The notes under the pieces were generated by a model. It had not been told where the DNA came from and searched no databases. It worked only from the letters and a program-made list of their open reading frames with translations. A stretch of 64,000 nucleotides of DNA from Heterocephalus glaber (taxonomy: Eukaryota > Chordata > Mammalia > Rodentia > Bathyergidae), in NCBI RefSeq assembly GCF_000247695.1, contig NW_004624784.1:5120187-5184186 (forward strand), in the 5' to 3' direction. Shown piece after piece: positions 1 through 12,340 of the stretch. Position 1 is the first letter of the stretch. Every line of letters starts with the position of its first letter. Both the position numbers and the translations under genes were made by a program.

Positions 1-235
1 AATACTTACATTGTAACCAAACCAAGAAAGAGAACACCTAAGTAAAATTAGAAATGAAAATAAGAAACATTACACCTGATACCACAAAAGACCCAAATAA
101 AATTAGATTTTAAAAAAAGAGACATTACAGCTGATATCACAGATATATAAAGGGATCATTATGGCCTACTATGAGCAATTATATGGTAGCAAATTGGAAA
201 GACTAGAAGAAGCGGATTAATTTCTGGGCACAAAG
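1..235 (+). mobile_element. L1 ORF2 fragment (sense), degraded
   Basis: Reads like the mammalian L1 ORF2 segment with the pattern 'ACATTAC..CTGATACCACA' and later 'GCAAATTGGAAAGACTAGAAG'. An imperfect 55-bp tandem duplication (43-97 and 98-about 152) is visible inside it. Heavily mutated, no open frame. Confidence 0.55.
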
Positions 236-499
236 ATTGTCACTCCTTTTTGTTACTGTAATAAACAAATATGACAAATGTCTGTGTATAGACATCAGTG
301 TCCACAGTGATAAATACATTTTTAACACATTCTGAGATGTGATCATTGAAATTGTTCCCCATTGCACCAATATATATTTTTATCAGCAGTATGAGTAAAT
401 TATTCTCTGTACTCGCCACTGTGACTCCACAGGCCTTTTTTTTGGACTATAATGGGCATAGTGCTAGGCTCATTTGTGGAATTTGATAGAGTACATTTG

Positions 500-700
500 C
501 ATTCCTTTCATGACATTGGCTATGTATGTGATTTGGGGTAAATTTCTGATTAATTTCCCTAGGCTTCAGTTTCCTTGCCTTCAAAATGATGATAGTAATA
601 TCTGTTATCATACTACTATCATGTAATACCATGATTGTGGTGATTGACTGATGTATACTGAAGCGCTAACATTCTTAGCTATCATTACTTATTATGAACA
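500..700 (+). repeat. MIR SINE remnant
   Basis: Shows the MIR order: 'GTGATTTGGGGTAAATT', 'CCTAGGCTTCAGTTTCC', then a run of GATGATAGTAATA typical of the MIR 3' half. Diverged. Confidence 0.55.
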
Positions 701-726
701 ATTTCCCCTTGTTATATTACAATTTT

Positions 727-1219
727 GGCATCCCTAATATGAAATCCAAAATGCTCCAAAATCCAAAACTTTCCCAGTGTCAGCGTGATATCACAAATGG
801 AAAATTCTTTTTTTAATAAATATTTTATTTTACTTTGTGTTTTGTTTTGTTTTGTTTTGTTTTGCCTTGTTTTGAAAGAGGATCAGGCTGCCCTTGAACT
901 CATTATGTAGCCTAGGCTAGCCTCACAGTGATCCTTCTGCCTCAGCCTCCCTACTGCTGAAATCATAGGCATGCACCACCTCACCCAGGTCACAAAGATT
1001 CTGCACTAATTTGTTTCGTGCTCAAAATTATTAAAAATATTATATAAAATTACTTTTAGGCTGTGTATCAGATACATATGAAACAAATGAATTTCATGTT
1101 CAGACTTGGTCCCATACCAAGATATATTATTACGTATATATAAATATTTAACAATTTACAAACATCCAAAATTCAAAACAATTATGATTCCAAGTATTTC
1201 AGATAAGGGATACTGAACC
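727..1219. mobile_element. Old pogo/Tigger-like DNA transposon copy with terminal inverted repeats
   Basis: Left end (GGCATCCCTAATATGAAATCC) is matched by the reverse complement of the right end (AGTATCCCTTATCTGAAATAC), and both continue into CCAAAAT-rich sequence. It is interrupted by a B1-like SINE at 834-990. Family name not certain; no transposase frame remains. Confidence 0.55.
834..990 (-). mobile_element. B1-like SINE with (TTTTG)n tail
   Basis: The reverse strand reads GGTG(C/A)ATGCCTATGATTTC..., GGCTGAGGCAGAAGGATCAC and ...ATAATGAGTTCAAGG, a B1-type 7SL sequence. The A-rich tail has become an about 37-bp AAAAC repeat. Confidence 0.8.
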
Positions 1220-1409
1220 TATACTATGTTTTATAACTGGTAGTGGTTGATATTAAAATTTTATGTAACCATTTGTCTGTCTTACTAAATTCATATCTAC
1301 TGTTAGATAAATTATAAGACCTAGTTCCAACAGGTTTTCAGTTGAGTTTCTTGATATTCAGGATATATAATGATTCAATAATATTAGGCCTTTTTTTTCA
1401 GTATTTCAA

Positions 1410-1560
1410 TTATACCTTTTTTTTTCCCTTGTCTTATTGTATTGGCTGAAATTACAAAAAATATTAATGGTGGCCTTTTGGGTTTATTCCTGACTTTCAT
1501 GGGACTTCCACTTTCATATTTCAGTTTTTAGAATGCAAATGCCTTCTGTTTTCTAACACT
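1410..1560 (-). mobile_element. L1 ORF2 fragment (antisense)
   Basis: Resembles the antisense of the L1 ORF2 3' part (CTTGTC...TTGGCTG..., then a 'GGTGGCC...TATTCCTGACTTTC' stretch). Short and diverged. Confidence 0.45.
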
Positions 1561-2675
1561 GGTATCTTCTGCTTATATACACATTTCCTGAAAATATCTA
1601 TAATAGTTAAATGTAAGAAACTTAAAAATAAATTGGCATGTTAATATGGGGATTCCCTTAAATTATTGAATTCCTAAGAATCTTTTAAGAAACATCTTCA
1701 GTTATATATTTGAAGTATTTAAGATATGGTCTCTTCTTTTGGAATTGAACATATAGTCAATTAGCATAAATCTAGTAAGGCTGAAATTTTTTCACATTTA
1801 TCCCACTTAATGATTCTATTTTTGTGTCAGTAGTGTAAACCTTGAGACCTATTCTACTTTTCACAACAGTCTACTTGTTATGTCTATAAAATATAGGTAG
1901 AAATAAATGAAAGTTTGTACCCCTTGGAACAGATCTCTTTTTTTCAGTGACAGCTCAGGATCAATCAAGGACCTTATACCCTTCTTATCAATTCCTTTAG
2001 GTATTGCAACATACCACTTGAACTCCTCTCCCAAAAGAAATTCAAACAATTTACAAAACCCAAAATGGCAGTGAAACTGATACTAAACTTTTCAGAGACT
2101 AGTAGGCAATTTTGTACTGAAGTCCTAATTTAACATGTTAAAAAATAATTAAATATAGCAAATATATAGTACACGAAAGTATGATATCCACAAATCTAGG
2201 TAGTATCTTTCTATCCTTAAATTACTGAAATTGTATCCCTAGAATCTCTTAAATGTACTCTCAAAATGAGCCCATCCAGTATTTTGAAATACCGTCTATG
2301 TGCTAATTAATACATATCTCCAATCCTGACTTCTCTCTTTTACACTGCTTTCTTGTGGTCAGCTCCACTGGGGTAGCTATTGGTATCTGAAACAAAAATG
2401 ATCAAAAACAGTTTTTCCCAAAATCTGTTCCTAAGTCCAGTAAATGTTACTACCTCCTTAGATACTCAGACCAAAAATCTGGACATTGTTGACATCTCAT
2501 GTAATCTTCCATATTAGATCCAACATAAGAGCCTTTAGTACATATAATGTGTTGAATTAACAAGGTGCTTCAAAATTAGAAAACCTGTTAGCATGGACTA
2601 AAACCTACCTAGTTAATGTGTATTTTATAATTTGAAGTACTATATAATCAGCTTTTGTTAAATTTAGGACTTTTA

Positions 2676-3315
2676 CATGGGGTGATTAAAATATACAGTG
2701 AATGTTCAAATTAAAAAATTTATTACAGTAAAGCACATATTGTCATTTATCCCCTCTCGAAATATTCCCTCTCACTTTGAACACACTTATTCCAACATTC
2801 TTGTCACTTCATGAAGCAGTTCTAGAAGACCCCTTCTGTGTCTTTGGTTGTGCTGTTGTGGCAGCCTTGCTGTCCTGAATCAATTCAAAACATTTACCTT
2901 TTTTGGTCATTTTGACCTGGGAAGGAGCCAGAGATCACACAGTGACCGATCTGGTGAATAAGGTGGATGAGGGCACATTGTAATGTTTTTATGAGCCTGC
3001 CTTTCTGCTGAATGGGTTTTTTTTTTTTGGTACTGGGATTCAAACTCAGGACCTTGCACTTGCCAGGCAGGTGTGGCACCACTGAGCTAAATCCCCTACC
3101 CTGCTGAATGGCATTTGTTAGCATCATTTATCATATTTTTGATCACACATCATGACAAAAGATTTCCAGAACTGCTTCAGAAAGTGGCAAGAATGATGAG
3201 ATGAATGTGTTTGAAGCAAGAGAGGAATGGTTTGAGGGGAATTAATGGCACTGTATCTTTTACTTTAATAAATTTTAAAATTTTAAATATTCACCATATA
3301 TTTGGATCACCCCTG
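2676..3315. mobile_element. Palindromic mariner-type element (two transposase 3' ends, inverted)
   Basis: The reverse strand of 2676-2960 and the + strand of 3130-3315 are similar. Both carry mariner transposase C-terminal coding remnants (patterns like DSKAATTAQ and FQNCFRKWQE) followed by the same kind of end, TCACC..TAT..GATCACCCC. The left end reads GGGGTGATTAAAATATACAGTGAAT; the right end is its inverted counterpart. Many stops, so it is a fossil. An ID SINE sits in the middle. Confidence 0.65.
3016..3100 (-). mobile_element. ID-type tRNA-derived SINE
   Basis: Reverse strand has the A-box (TTTAGCTCAGTGGT), B-box (GAGTTTGAATCCCAG) and poly(A). Target duplication CTGCTGAATGG at 3005-3015 and 3101-3111. 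Confidence 0.9.
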
Positions 3316-3611
3316 CAGCAACCCTTGTCAGGAATAAGAGTATATAAATCTTGAACAAAGTTTTTATTTTTTTCAATACTTTCAACCTCCCAAATCACCT
3401 CTGATTGGACATTCTTAATCTATTGGCATAAAGATTTATGCAGAAATATTGCATTTGAAGAATCCTTTTCATTTCATTGAATATTATTACATTGGTAATG
3501 TTAAATATTCATGGTATTCTCTGACCTCTTCGTTATACTTTTCAAAGGTCATTCACTCATTTAGAACCAACTCACTATTTATTATTAAGCATTTTTTTTC
3601 TTTCTGTTTAA

Positions 3612-3690
3612 TTTTGGGTGCTAAGAATTGAACCCAGAGTATCATGCATACTAAGTACATGCTCTACCACTGAGTTATGCCTCCACCCCT
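3612..3690 (-). mobile_element. ID-like SINE, older copy
   Basis: Reverse strand shows GGCATAACTCAGTGGTAGAGC and a B-box-like GGGTTCAATTC; no clear target duplication. Confidence 0.65.
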
Positions 3691-4623
3691 TATTAGCCAG
3701 TTTTACTTGTTACTTTTGCTTCTTGCTTTATTTATTCCTTATTCCACCTTTATTTTGGCTTATTTGATCATTTTAATCTTTTAATTCTTTGTGTTTTCTT
3801 AAATACATTTACACCAGGAAGTATCAGTTGGGTGACATCCCATAGATTATGATTTTATTGTCACTCATTTCTAAATACACAACTTAAAACATTTTTTTTA
3901 TTTAACACAACATAGTTGACAAGTTTTAAATTACAGAATTTTGTTTCAGGGATTTTTTTTTTGGTTATCCATCTGCTTCTAACTTTTCATTTTTATGGAT
4001 GATGTTTAGAGTATGTTTCTACTCTCGAGGTTTTGATTTTGTTTTCACTTCAAGACATTGGAAAAGGTCTAGCATAAATGTCTGTATATCAGCTTTGAAG
4101 CCAAGCAGTCCATGGTGAATCTTTTGTGAATTCTTGAGATAATGGTCATTTTTGTGCTGGTGGTTATAGTTTAAATACCCATATACCTTGGTGTTTAATA
4201 TCGTCATCTTCATATAAGGACTGTGAATGAGAGAAACAAATCTTACTGCCAGAGCTTTTTGTCCTCTTTTTGTAAGGATAGGATGATGTAATTTTCAAAC
4301 TAAACTGATTCCTTGGCTTGTTTTTAGAGTACTGGACTCCTTAAATGGACTTTGCCTGCTGGTACCTCTGCATACGTCTTGACCTTGGTGTGCTCCCTTC
4401 TGTAGGTTTCTAGAATTTCCTGGATGTTGGAAGTTGAGCAAGCACTTATGGCTTCTCCATGGCCCCACTATGCTCTCTTTACCAGTTTAAGAGTATTTCA
4501 GAGAACATCTTCCAAAAACTCCATACTGGCACCAGCAAAATCATTTAGCTTTAGAAATAAAAATTAATTTTCTTTTCTTGTCCTGTTATATATGAGACGA
4601 ATAAACTGACCATGGGAATAGTT

Positions 4624-4706
4624 ATGCCCCCCCACCATGAATCGAACTCAGGACCTTGTGCCTCAAGTGAAGCAACTAAGCTAAATCCGCCCTCCCCCCG
4701 CCCCAT
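4624..4706 (-). mobile_element. ID-type SINE
   Basis: Reverse strand GCGGATTTAGCTTAGTTGC...GAGTTCGATTCATGG; the tail is replaced by GGTGGGGGGG. Target duplication AATAGTT at 4617-4623 and 4707-4713. Confidence 0.8.
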
Positions 4707-6548
4707 AATAGTTGAATTACAGAAAATACTTGAGATTCTTGAGGATGGAAAGCAGCAGCAAGTCTAGTAATTCTTGTAACACAAGTACCAATCTCCTAAT
4801 GCATCAAATTACTACATTTTTGTTTCTCCATTAAATTTTCTACTTTTCAGGGTTTTTTGAGTCTTCAAATTACATTAATGAGATAGCCTCTGAGCCTTTA
4901 AAACCTCACTTTTGAATTAGCAGGGAACAAGAGGCAGGTAGTGTTTGAAGTCAAATCCTGATCTCATAAATTAGATTTTGCTGCACTGAGACTATCTTCA
5001 GAGTATAGGTAGTATAGATATTATTAATTTTGTGAATTTGGTTGAGATAGGAAATTGTATTGCTGGCCTGGTTGGCTGGAAAGCATGTACCAGGTTGGCA
5101 GCTCAGCTTAACTTCAAGCCCAACCCATGCTGTGATAGCACTTGAGTGAAGAAAGGGCCAGTGGAGAAAGCACTGGAACTTCTGAGTGGTAGCCAGAAGC
5201 CAGAAGGCTAATTTGGCAAATGTGTTACTGGGTGCTGAGTCTTGGGCCTAAACAGTCCTCAGAATAACAAATAGATCATAAGTGTTTATTTCCTACTTTG
5301 ATAACAATATGTGATTAACTTTTTATGTGCATTATAATAGATTGGGTACTTGATTGTATGAGCCTACAGTAAGAAGGACAGTTCAATTTGAATTTTATAT
5401 GATCAAAATCTTACAATAATTTTCATTTATAAATCTGAAGTGTATAAAATTCTCGTAATTCTCAATGCCTATTATTCAACTTTTTGTATTATGTCTTCAA
5501 AAGATAGAATTGGAAGGTAAAATAAAAGTTACTTATTTTAATGATACTGGTTCTGAACACAAATATATTTAATTGCCAAATCTTTGCTTCTCCAGTAGCC
5601 TTTTGTTTACCAAACTCTATGGGCTAAAAATTTTTCCCAAGAGTGAGAAATGAGATAAGCTGATTCTAACCCTATACCTCCTAATTTTCATGCATGTGTA
5701 TGGAAATGTGCTTTTTTTTTAACACAGTAATATACACAGAGGAGGAAAGGTGCAGGCATAAGAAAGCATGTCCAGAGACAAGGAGTATACTAAAACTTTA
5801 TATTTAACAATTTTTTCAATCTTTTTATTGAAATAGTTGTTTAACCTATAAGGTTATTATCCTTATAATAACCACAGGATATTCCTTGTCTGAAGAGTGC
5901 CTCAGATTTAGAGATTTAATTACTTTAACCACATAAGTATCTTAATACTCTCACTGATCTTTCTTTTGGAATTTTGATTTTTGGTGGAAAAGATACTGGA
6001 AGGAATAACTATGGGAGTAGACTGCCAAGTGGCAGCATTAAACCTCTAGGTATCTGAAGCACTGAGAATGATTAAAGAAGGATTAGAAAAGGCTGGAGAA
6101 AAGCAGCAAAAATTAACCTCCAGCTCCCAATGATTTTCATTCCTTGGCAGAGACCTTTTCCTTGCTTTTCTTCAATCCCAGTCAGTACTGGCCCATTCAG
6201 TCTTGTGGAAGCTGGGAAAGACTGCAGAGTTGAGGGTGGAAAGCTGGTTAGTTTTAGCTTAAAATATAAAATAAAGAGGCATTTGTTTACTGATGAACTA
6301 AGTCCTTTATTTTTTCCCCATTTCAATGATTTTCTTTATTTTTTCAAGTTATTAACTGTTCAGTTCTTATTCATTCATACAGATGTGCATACACATCTTT
6401 TATCTCCCCTGCTCCACTGAATGCATTCTTATCCCCTCCAAAAAAAGAAAGAGAAAAAAATGACTTATTTTGAAACTATTGCTATCCTTCTCATACCATC
6501 TGCCAAACTATCTTTGCATAACTTAATCTTTTCCTGCCTAACATATCA

Positions 6549-6903
6549 TTTTGTTTTAGTCACTTTCCTTGTCACTGAGACAGAATACCCTACACCCACG
6601 ACCTAAAGGAGGAGAGGTTTATTTTGGCTCACAATTACAGTCCCTAGTTGGCTGTCTCCTGGGCAGAAATGGCATGGTAGAAGGGTTTGGTGGAGGAGAG
6701 CTACTCATGTCATGGTGGCCAGAAAGCAGAGAAAGATGAGTCAGGAAGTGGGATACGCCATTCCAGGTCATGCCCAGTGTGACCTGCCTCTTCTGACCAG
6801 GCCCCACCTCTTACCAGCAAGTCAACTATGTCACCCACATGATCCATTCACCTTCCAAATGCATGAAGCTTTGGAGGTAATTTTAGATCTGAACCATAAA
6901 ACA
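6549..6903 (-). mobile_element. MaLR-like solitary LTR
   Basis: The reverse strand begins TGTTTTATGGTTCAGATC and ends near GTGACTAAAACA. It shares layout with 39230-39650 (GGGG/CCTGGT..GAGGTGGG and the AGTGACAAGGAAAGTGACTAA end). No internal retroviral genes; only the regulatory LTR remains. Confidence 0.55.
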
Positions 6904-7547
6904 TTGTTTTTTATCACAAACTTATTTTTTAACCAAGAGTTTTTAACTTGTGTTCCATTGGTTTCCCAAGTCAATAGAATTTGGGCATTCTGTGATATTG
7001 GATGGGAAAAAGACTACATCTTTATTTTCATACCTCTACTTAAAATTTAACATTTCCCTCAATTATAAGTATATAAGCAGTAAATCCAATATTAATAAGT
7101 ATTCACCCACAGAAATCACAGATATTTTTCTATGATATTATAGTTGAACCAAATGCCCTAAAATATCACTTTGCACTTTAAACTACTTCAGAATCGTTTT
7201 ATTAGATCTTTGGCTGTGTTTTACTTTAATGTATTAGTAAAAGGCATAGGTTTCACTATATAACAATTTTTAATATTTTGCTGACTAGATTTTAATTGGC
7301 TGCTTTTGTAATGCACTCCTGGGTTTTGGTTCATGCATTTAAAGGCATTAGTTTAATAGAGTCTGTACACTTCATTAGACCGAGAAGAGTGTGTGGCACA
7401 AAAGCATGATGAAGAATAATTGTCCATTCATTCTACCTCTCTTCATTTGACAGAAATGATCCTGCAGTGGCCATTGATAGTCTCTGTTATTCGGATATAT
7501 TTGTATCATTTGATGCCATTGAGTTTTTTGTTTTTATTTTGTTTTGC

Positions 7548-7630
7548 TTTTTTTGGTACCAGGGATCGAACTCAGGACCTTGCGCTTGAGAGGCAGGCGG
7601 CAGAACCACTGAGCTAAATCCCCAGTCCCG
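7548..7630 (-). mobile_element. ID-type SINE
   Basis: Reverse strand GGGATTTAGCTCAGTGGTTC...GAGTTCGATCCCTGGTACC then poly(A). Confidence 0.88.
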
Positions 7631-8090
7631 GGTTATTTTTTAATAACTTTTTTTTTTCTATAATACCACATCGAAACCAGATCCATTGACAATTATCTTA
7701 GAAGGTATCTTGTACTTTGTTTTTCTGCATAACTTTGGATATTGGTCACCTTTTGCTTGGCCTATTATAATACCTTCCTAAGGTATTGAGTTTCTTGCCT
7801 CACCATAACCAATACAGTTGGATATATTGTCCTAAAATATAGTTAGAAATGTGTCGTTCACCTTCTCAGGGACCTCCAGTGGTTTCTCTTTTTAAATAGT
7901 AGTAGTTTCCCATTACCAAAGATGAAATTCCTTTGGCATTCAAAACTTTCAATGAACTAGCCACAACTGATGCTATTAATAGAGATTTAGAATACAAGAG
8001 ACAAAAACGTGGCCTCAGATTTGCAAAGATGTTTGTTATACAGATATTTATCTGGTTTCTCCACAAAGTTTTATACACTTGAGTAGTAAT

Positions 8091-8286
8091 TGAGCTGGAT
8101 ATTGTCCCACATGGCTGTAATTCCAGCACTCTGGGAGACTGAGGTAGGAGAATCACAAATTCAAGACCAGCCTGAACAACTTAGCAACTTAGAGATTCTG
8201 TCTCAAAATTTAAAAAAAAATTAAAAACAGGGGTCTGGGGATGTCGCTCAGTGTGAAGGTCCCTAGGTTCAATCCTCAGTACTACA
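8091..8286 (+). mobile_element. B1-dID dimeric SINE
   Basis: B1-like left part (GGCTGTAATTCCAGCACTCTG...TCTCAAAATTT) is followed by an A-rich linker and an ID-like right part (GGTCTGGGGATGTCGCTCAG...GGTTCAATCCTCAGTACT). This dimer type is known from non-muroid rodents. Confidence 0.8.
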
Positions 8287-9267
8287 CACCCATTAAAAAG
8301 TAGCACCTGTATTTATGATTATAACCTCTCGTGTTCCCTTAACATTATCCCTTTCTCATAGTAGGCATTTAGATAACTGTTTCTTGGGTGAATAAGTGAA
8401 TTTATCAAATACTGATTTAACTTCTCCTTTAGCTTTTTGAATAATCATGGACCATGGTGCTACTATCCTGGGTTTCCTCAAAATATTACTTTAAAAAATA
8501 TTATTGCTTTAACTGTTCAATTTGTAGATCTTTGGAGAATGCTAAGTGTTAAAAAGTCTAGCAATTAGCAGTATATTAGTTTAGGATAATTCTGTGTCTA
8601 GAAATTCAAAGATTAATGAAATTATATTATCAGAGAAGTGGGGGATGGCTGCTTTTACTCTGTCTATAGCCATGTATAATTAAATAATTTTTATTATCCA
8701 TTATCTACATTGTTAAGCTAAAATGAATGTTTTTGAAGTTCTCTAGTTATACTTATTTTTTACCTCTTACCTTCAATCCTGCCCACCATTAATCAGTGGA
8801 TTTCTTCTAAATTACTGGATGCCAACCATTGCTATATTCTTTACCAATTTCTAACATTTCTAATTATCCTCACTAGCCAAAGTATTGTATGACGTTTTAA
8901 TCTTAAGTAGTTTTTCATTCCAAAAAAAAGATTCATCTAGGTTTTCTGAACTAGATTTTATGTCCTTTTCTCTTTGGGAAACATTGTACAAAATTATTTT
9001 ACAAATTCATGTGATAAGATAACATGAACAAAGGAATAAAGTGGCATTTGAACTCCCAAGTTATTTGATTTATTGGTTCTATGAATGTGTGGTAAGAGCT
9101 GGTGGGACACATTTATAGCCTTTACTTGTGTGATATTCTTTCTTGTATATTAACAAGGAGAGATCTTTTAAAATCATATTAGAATATAAAATAGTATAAA
9201 CCAGATTTTCTAATTTTTATTGTCATTTTGCTTATAGTATAAACATTTTAAAATATATACTTTCTCA

Positions 9268-9440
9268 TTTACTATGTGACAGAAGTTGTTCTAAATTTTT
9301 ATATGTATGTATTAACTTGTTTAATCCTTGTTAAAACCCTATGCTGTTAGTGGTGTTGAGAAAACGGGACACAGAGAGGTTAAGTAACTTCTCCAGGTTA
9401 CTTAGTTTGTGGAAGAGGGTAGGGTATGAGTTGGCTATTA
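9268..9440 (+). repeat. L2 LINE 3'-end remnant
   Basis: Pattern ACTATGTGACAGAAGTTG...AACGGGACACAGAGAGGTTA...AACTTCTCCAGGTTACTTAG is typical of L2-type 3' sequence. Confidence 0.5.
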
Positions 9441-9823
9441 TATCCATAAATTATAAAATCACCCTCTTGGCTCATTTTCTAGAATTTATGGTAAGAGTTC
9501 AAGGACAAGTTTCAGAATATCAGTAAATCAGGTCTTCACAACAGTGCTACCTATATAGGAACAAGTGGTCCAGTCTACTTCAGCTTCCTTTGGCATTGGC
9601 CATTGAGAATAGTTTAAGATGGAACACCTTTTTAAGGTATTCCTTTTTAAGTTAGCAAATAGTGCCCAAATGTAGGAAAGCAAATAAGTTACAGAAAATA
9701 AGTCTTAAAATTATCAACACAAAATTCTTTGTGAAATATCAACATAAACTTACCAAAAGTGTAATTGTTTCTATATTAGTTATTAATATAATTTCTAATA
9801 TTAGTACGTTTAAACCTTTGTGA

Positions 9824-9909
9824 TTTTTTTTTTTTGGTAGCAGGGATCGAACTTGGGACTTTGCATTTGCAAAGCAGGCTGCAGAACCACTGAGCTAGAT
9901 CCTCGCCCT
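9824..9909 (-). mobile_element. ID-type SINE
   Basis: Reverse strand GGATCTAGCTCAGTGGTTC...AAGTTCGATCCCTGCTACC then poly(A). Confidence 0.85.
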
Positions 9910-9954
9910 ATGTAACCTTTTCAACACAATCCTTATTCCACATTCATGTAGGAT

Positions 9955-10095
9955 AAAAATATTTCTGTAAATGATTTTGAAAGACTGTATGTAGTTTGTG
10001 TATATGTGCTACATACATGTACCAATTCCCCAAAATGAATGTAACTATTATATATTGCACAGATACACTAATAATTTTTTTAAACAAAAAATATA
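9955..10095 (+). mobile_element. L1 3'-tail fragment
   Basis: Shares with 49320-49385 the layout CATGTACCAATTCCCC..AATG(T)AA..TTATATATTGCA..ATACACTAATAA, the terminal part of an L1 3'UTR. Confidence 0.5.
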
Positions 10096-10107
10096 ACTAC
10101 ATATAGC

Positions 10108-10290
10108 TAACACTTGACTTTTGCTGTGTATCTGACACTATTCTAAGAGTTTTATGTTTTTTAACTCATTAAATTTTGAAAAATAGTATTATAAGCTCCC
10201 CTTCACAGCTGAGGGTGCTGGAGCATGAGAGAATAATTTGGTCAAGATCAGAAAGAAGGGGAGAATGAGGAGGGAGGGTCAAAAACTCTA
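10108..10290 (+). repeat. L2-like remnant
   Basis: TGTGTATCTGACACTATTCTA..TTAACTCATTAAAT..CCCCTTCACAGCTGAGGG..TTTGGTCAAGATCA follows the L2 3'-end order. Confidence 0.45.
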
Positions 10291-11082
10291 GTATGTGAAA
10301 TACTATCGATACCAGAAACAAAACGAAATAACTGTTGTTCTTTAATATTACAATGTGATTGGATAAAAGCATCAAGCAAGAGATACAAAAATTGGTAAGA
10401 AGGTGGCAATTTGATTATATTTTTATTATATACAGGGAAAACCTAAGAGCCTCATTGAAACCCTAGTAGAATCATTAAGAATTCTAGTTCACTAAGCGTT
10501 CTCTTTTTTAGACACCAACAATAACGTTAGAAAATGTTACAGAGAAAGAACAACTTCCACATCAATAAGAACAAAAAACAAATTATTTTAGGATAAGTTT
10601 AACAAAAAATAAATACAAGTACCCCCTAAAGAAATCTGGAGAACTATTGAAAGATAAAGTGAATGTTGAGAAATTGTTCTTGCTTGAACAATTTCATGTA
10701 ATCAGTAGTGCTTTTTAAGCAAGTATTGCTGCAGCATGATCTCCATCAAATTTTCAACAGCTTTTTGGTTAAAATTTGTCAAGACAATTCTAAAATGTAT
10801 CTGGAAACATGTACATGCAAAATTAGCCAGGATAAAAATATGAGAATGAGTAGAAAAAAATGTAATGATAAAAGACCTGTGCATTCAGGGTACCCAGAAT
10901 ATTATAAATCTATGGTTCTTAATTTGTGATATAGATACAGAAATAGAAAAAAATCAGTGAAATCCAATTGGAAGTAAGCTCAAGTTTGTTGGACATTGGT
11001 ATAAAATTGGTATCATTTCTCTCTCAAAACCCTCCTGTTGTTTCCCATCTTGGAATAAAAATCAAATCCTTGCTGTAAACTA

Positions 11083-11239
11083 CAGGTTTGCTACTTAAAG
11101 TGGGGCCCAAGAACAAGTTGCATCAACTATGAACTTGTTTGAATGTGGAATCTCCCATCTCTACTCCACATTTCCTAAATGTGAGTTTTGAAGATCCTCA
11201 TATGATTCAAATTCAGTTTAAAGATTTGAGAAGCACTGT
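11083..11239 (+). mobile_element. MER5A-like hAT MITE
   Basis: AAAGTGGGGCCCAAGAACA...GAACTTGTTTGAATG...TGATTCAAATTCAGTTTAAA..TTTGAGAAGCACTG matches the MER5A layout, with inverted ends. Ancient eutherian element. Confidence 0.6.
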
Positions 11240-11400
11240 CTACCTGTTAGTGCTCTACATGAACTGGTTTCCCTTGGCCTTATATTTTCTAGAGTCATCT
11301 TCTGATTCTTCCCCTTAGTCAGTCCCCAGTCATACTGCTCACCTTGCTTTTCCACAAGCTCATCATGTACACTCTTATCTAGGGCCTTCAATACTTGTTT

Positions 11401-11760
11401 GTCTTAGCTTGTTCCAGTGCTATAATAAAATACTTTAGCCTGAGTAACTTATAAACAATAGAAGTGTATTGCTTGTAATTTTAGAGGCTGGAAAGTCCAA
11501 GATTAAGGCACTAACAGTTTTAATGTCCATTGAGGGCCCATTCCTCTTAAATGGCACCTTTTTGCTATGTCTTCACAGAGGGCCAGAGGAGCTCACTTAA
11601 ACATCCTGTACAAAGGCATTGATCCCCTTGAAAAAGGGTGGAGCCTTGATGATTTAATCACTTCCTAAAGGCTCTGTGTCTTAGTACTCACACTGACTGT
11701 CAGGTTGAAGTATTTGAATTGTATAGGGACACTAGCTTTCAGACCATGCCCTGCCATATG
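11401..11760 (-). mobile_element. MLT1-like (MaLR) solitary LTR
   Basis: Antisense of the MaLR LTR: GTCTTAGCTTGTTCCAGTGC, then TTATAAACAATAGAAGTGTA, GGAAAGTCCAAGATTAAGGC, CTTCACAGAG and GGTGGAGCCTTGATGATTTA. Diverged, no coding part. Confidence 0.6.
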
Positions 11761-12223
11761 TTTCCTTTGACTTCATTTAGGTACTAGCACATATATCACC
11801 TGAGAAGCCTCTCTTATTCAGAATTTCTTTATAGCACTTAGCATCACCTGACATACATTTATTGTTTCCATTCCCTTCAAAACTTTAAACTGCATTGGAA
11901 GAGATTTTGATCCAGGTATTGAAATAATATCATTTATTTAATATATATGAATTATATTGTGGAACATACATATAGTAGGTGCTAGACATAACATCAGACA
12001 TACATCTGATGGCAGGCATACATCAAAAAACAAAACAAAAGTTTTACAGTTGACTTGCATTTGAGCTGTTTTTCGGGATGATTTGTATTCTACAGTTAAT
12101 TTATGGATTATGATAATGTCTGTTTAGAAAGAATCTTGTCATAAATGCTTAGAATTTTTAATATCTAAACTATTACATTGCTTTCTGGAATAATAAAACT
12201 CTATAATAAAAATTTTTGTTGCA

Positions 12224-12340
12224 AGCTGGACATGCCTGTAATCCCAGTGCTCTGGGAGACTAAGGCAGAGGATTCCAAGTTTAAGCCCAGTCTTGTCAAT
12301 TTAGTTACTTGGTGACAGCCTATCTCAAGATAAAAATTTA
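12224..12340 (+). mobile_element. B1-like SINE
   Basis: CATGCCTGTAATCCCAGTGC, GGGAGACTAAGGCAG and CCTATCTCAAGAT mark a B1 copy. Confidence 0.75.

Larger units (their letters stand above)
11025..11904 (+). repeat. L2-like element split by two insertions
   Basis: Segments 11025-11082, 11240-11400 and 11765-11904 read as one old LINE-2-like sequence (AAACCCTCCTGTTGTTTCCC...; CAAGCTCATCATGTACACTC...; ATAGCACTTAGCATCACCTG). It is broken by a MER5A and by an MLT1-like LTR. Confidence 0.45.

Noticed and set aside
2894..3127. 77-residue - strand open frame
   Set aside because: It is a decayed mariner transposase stretch plus an ID SINE, not a host gene.
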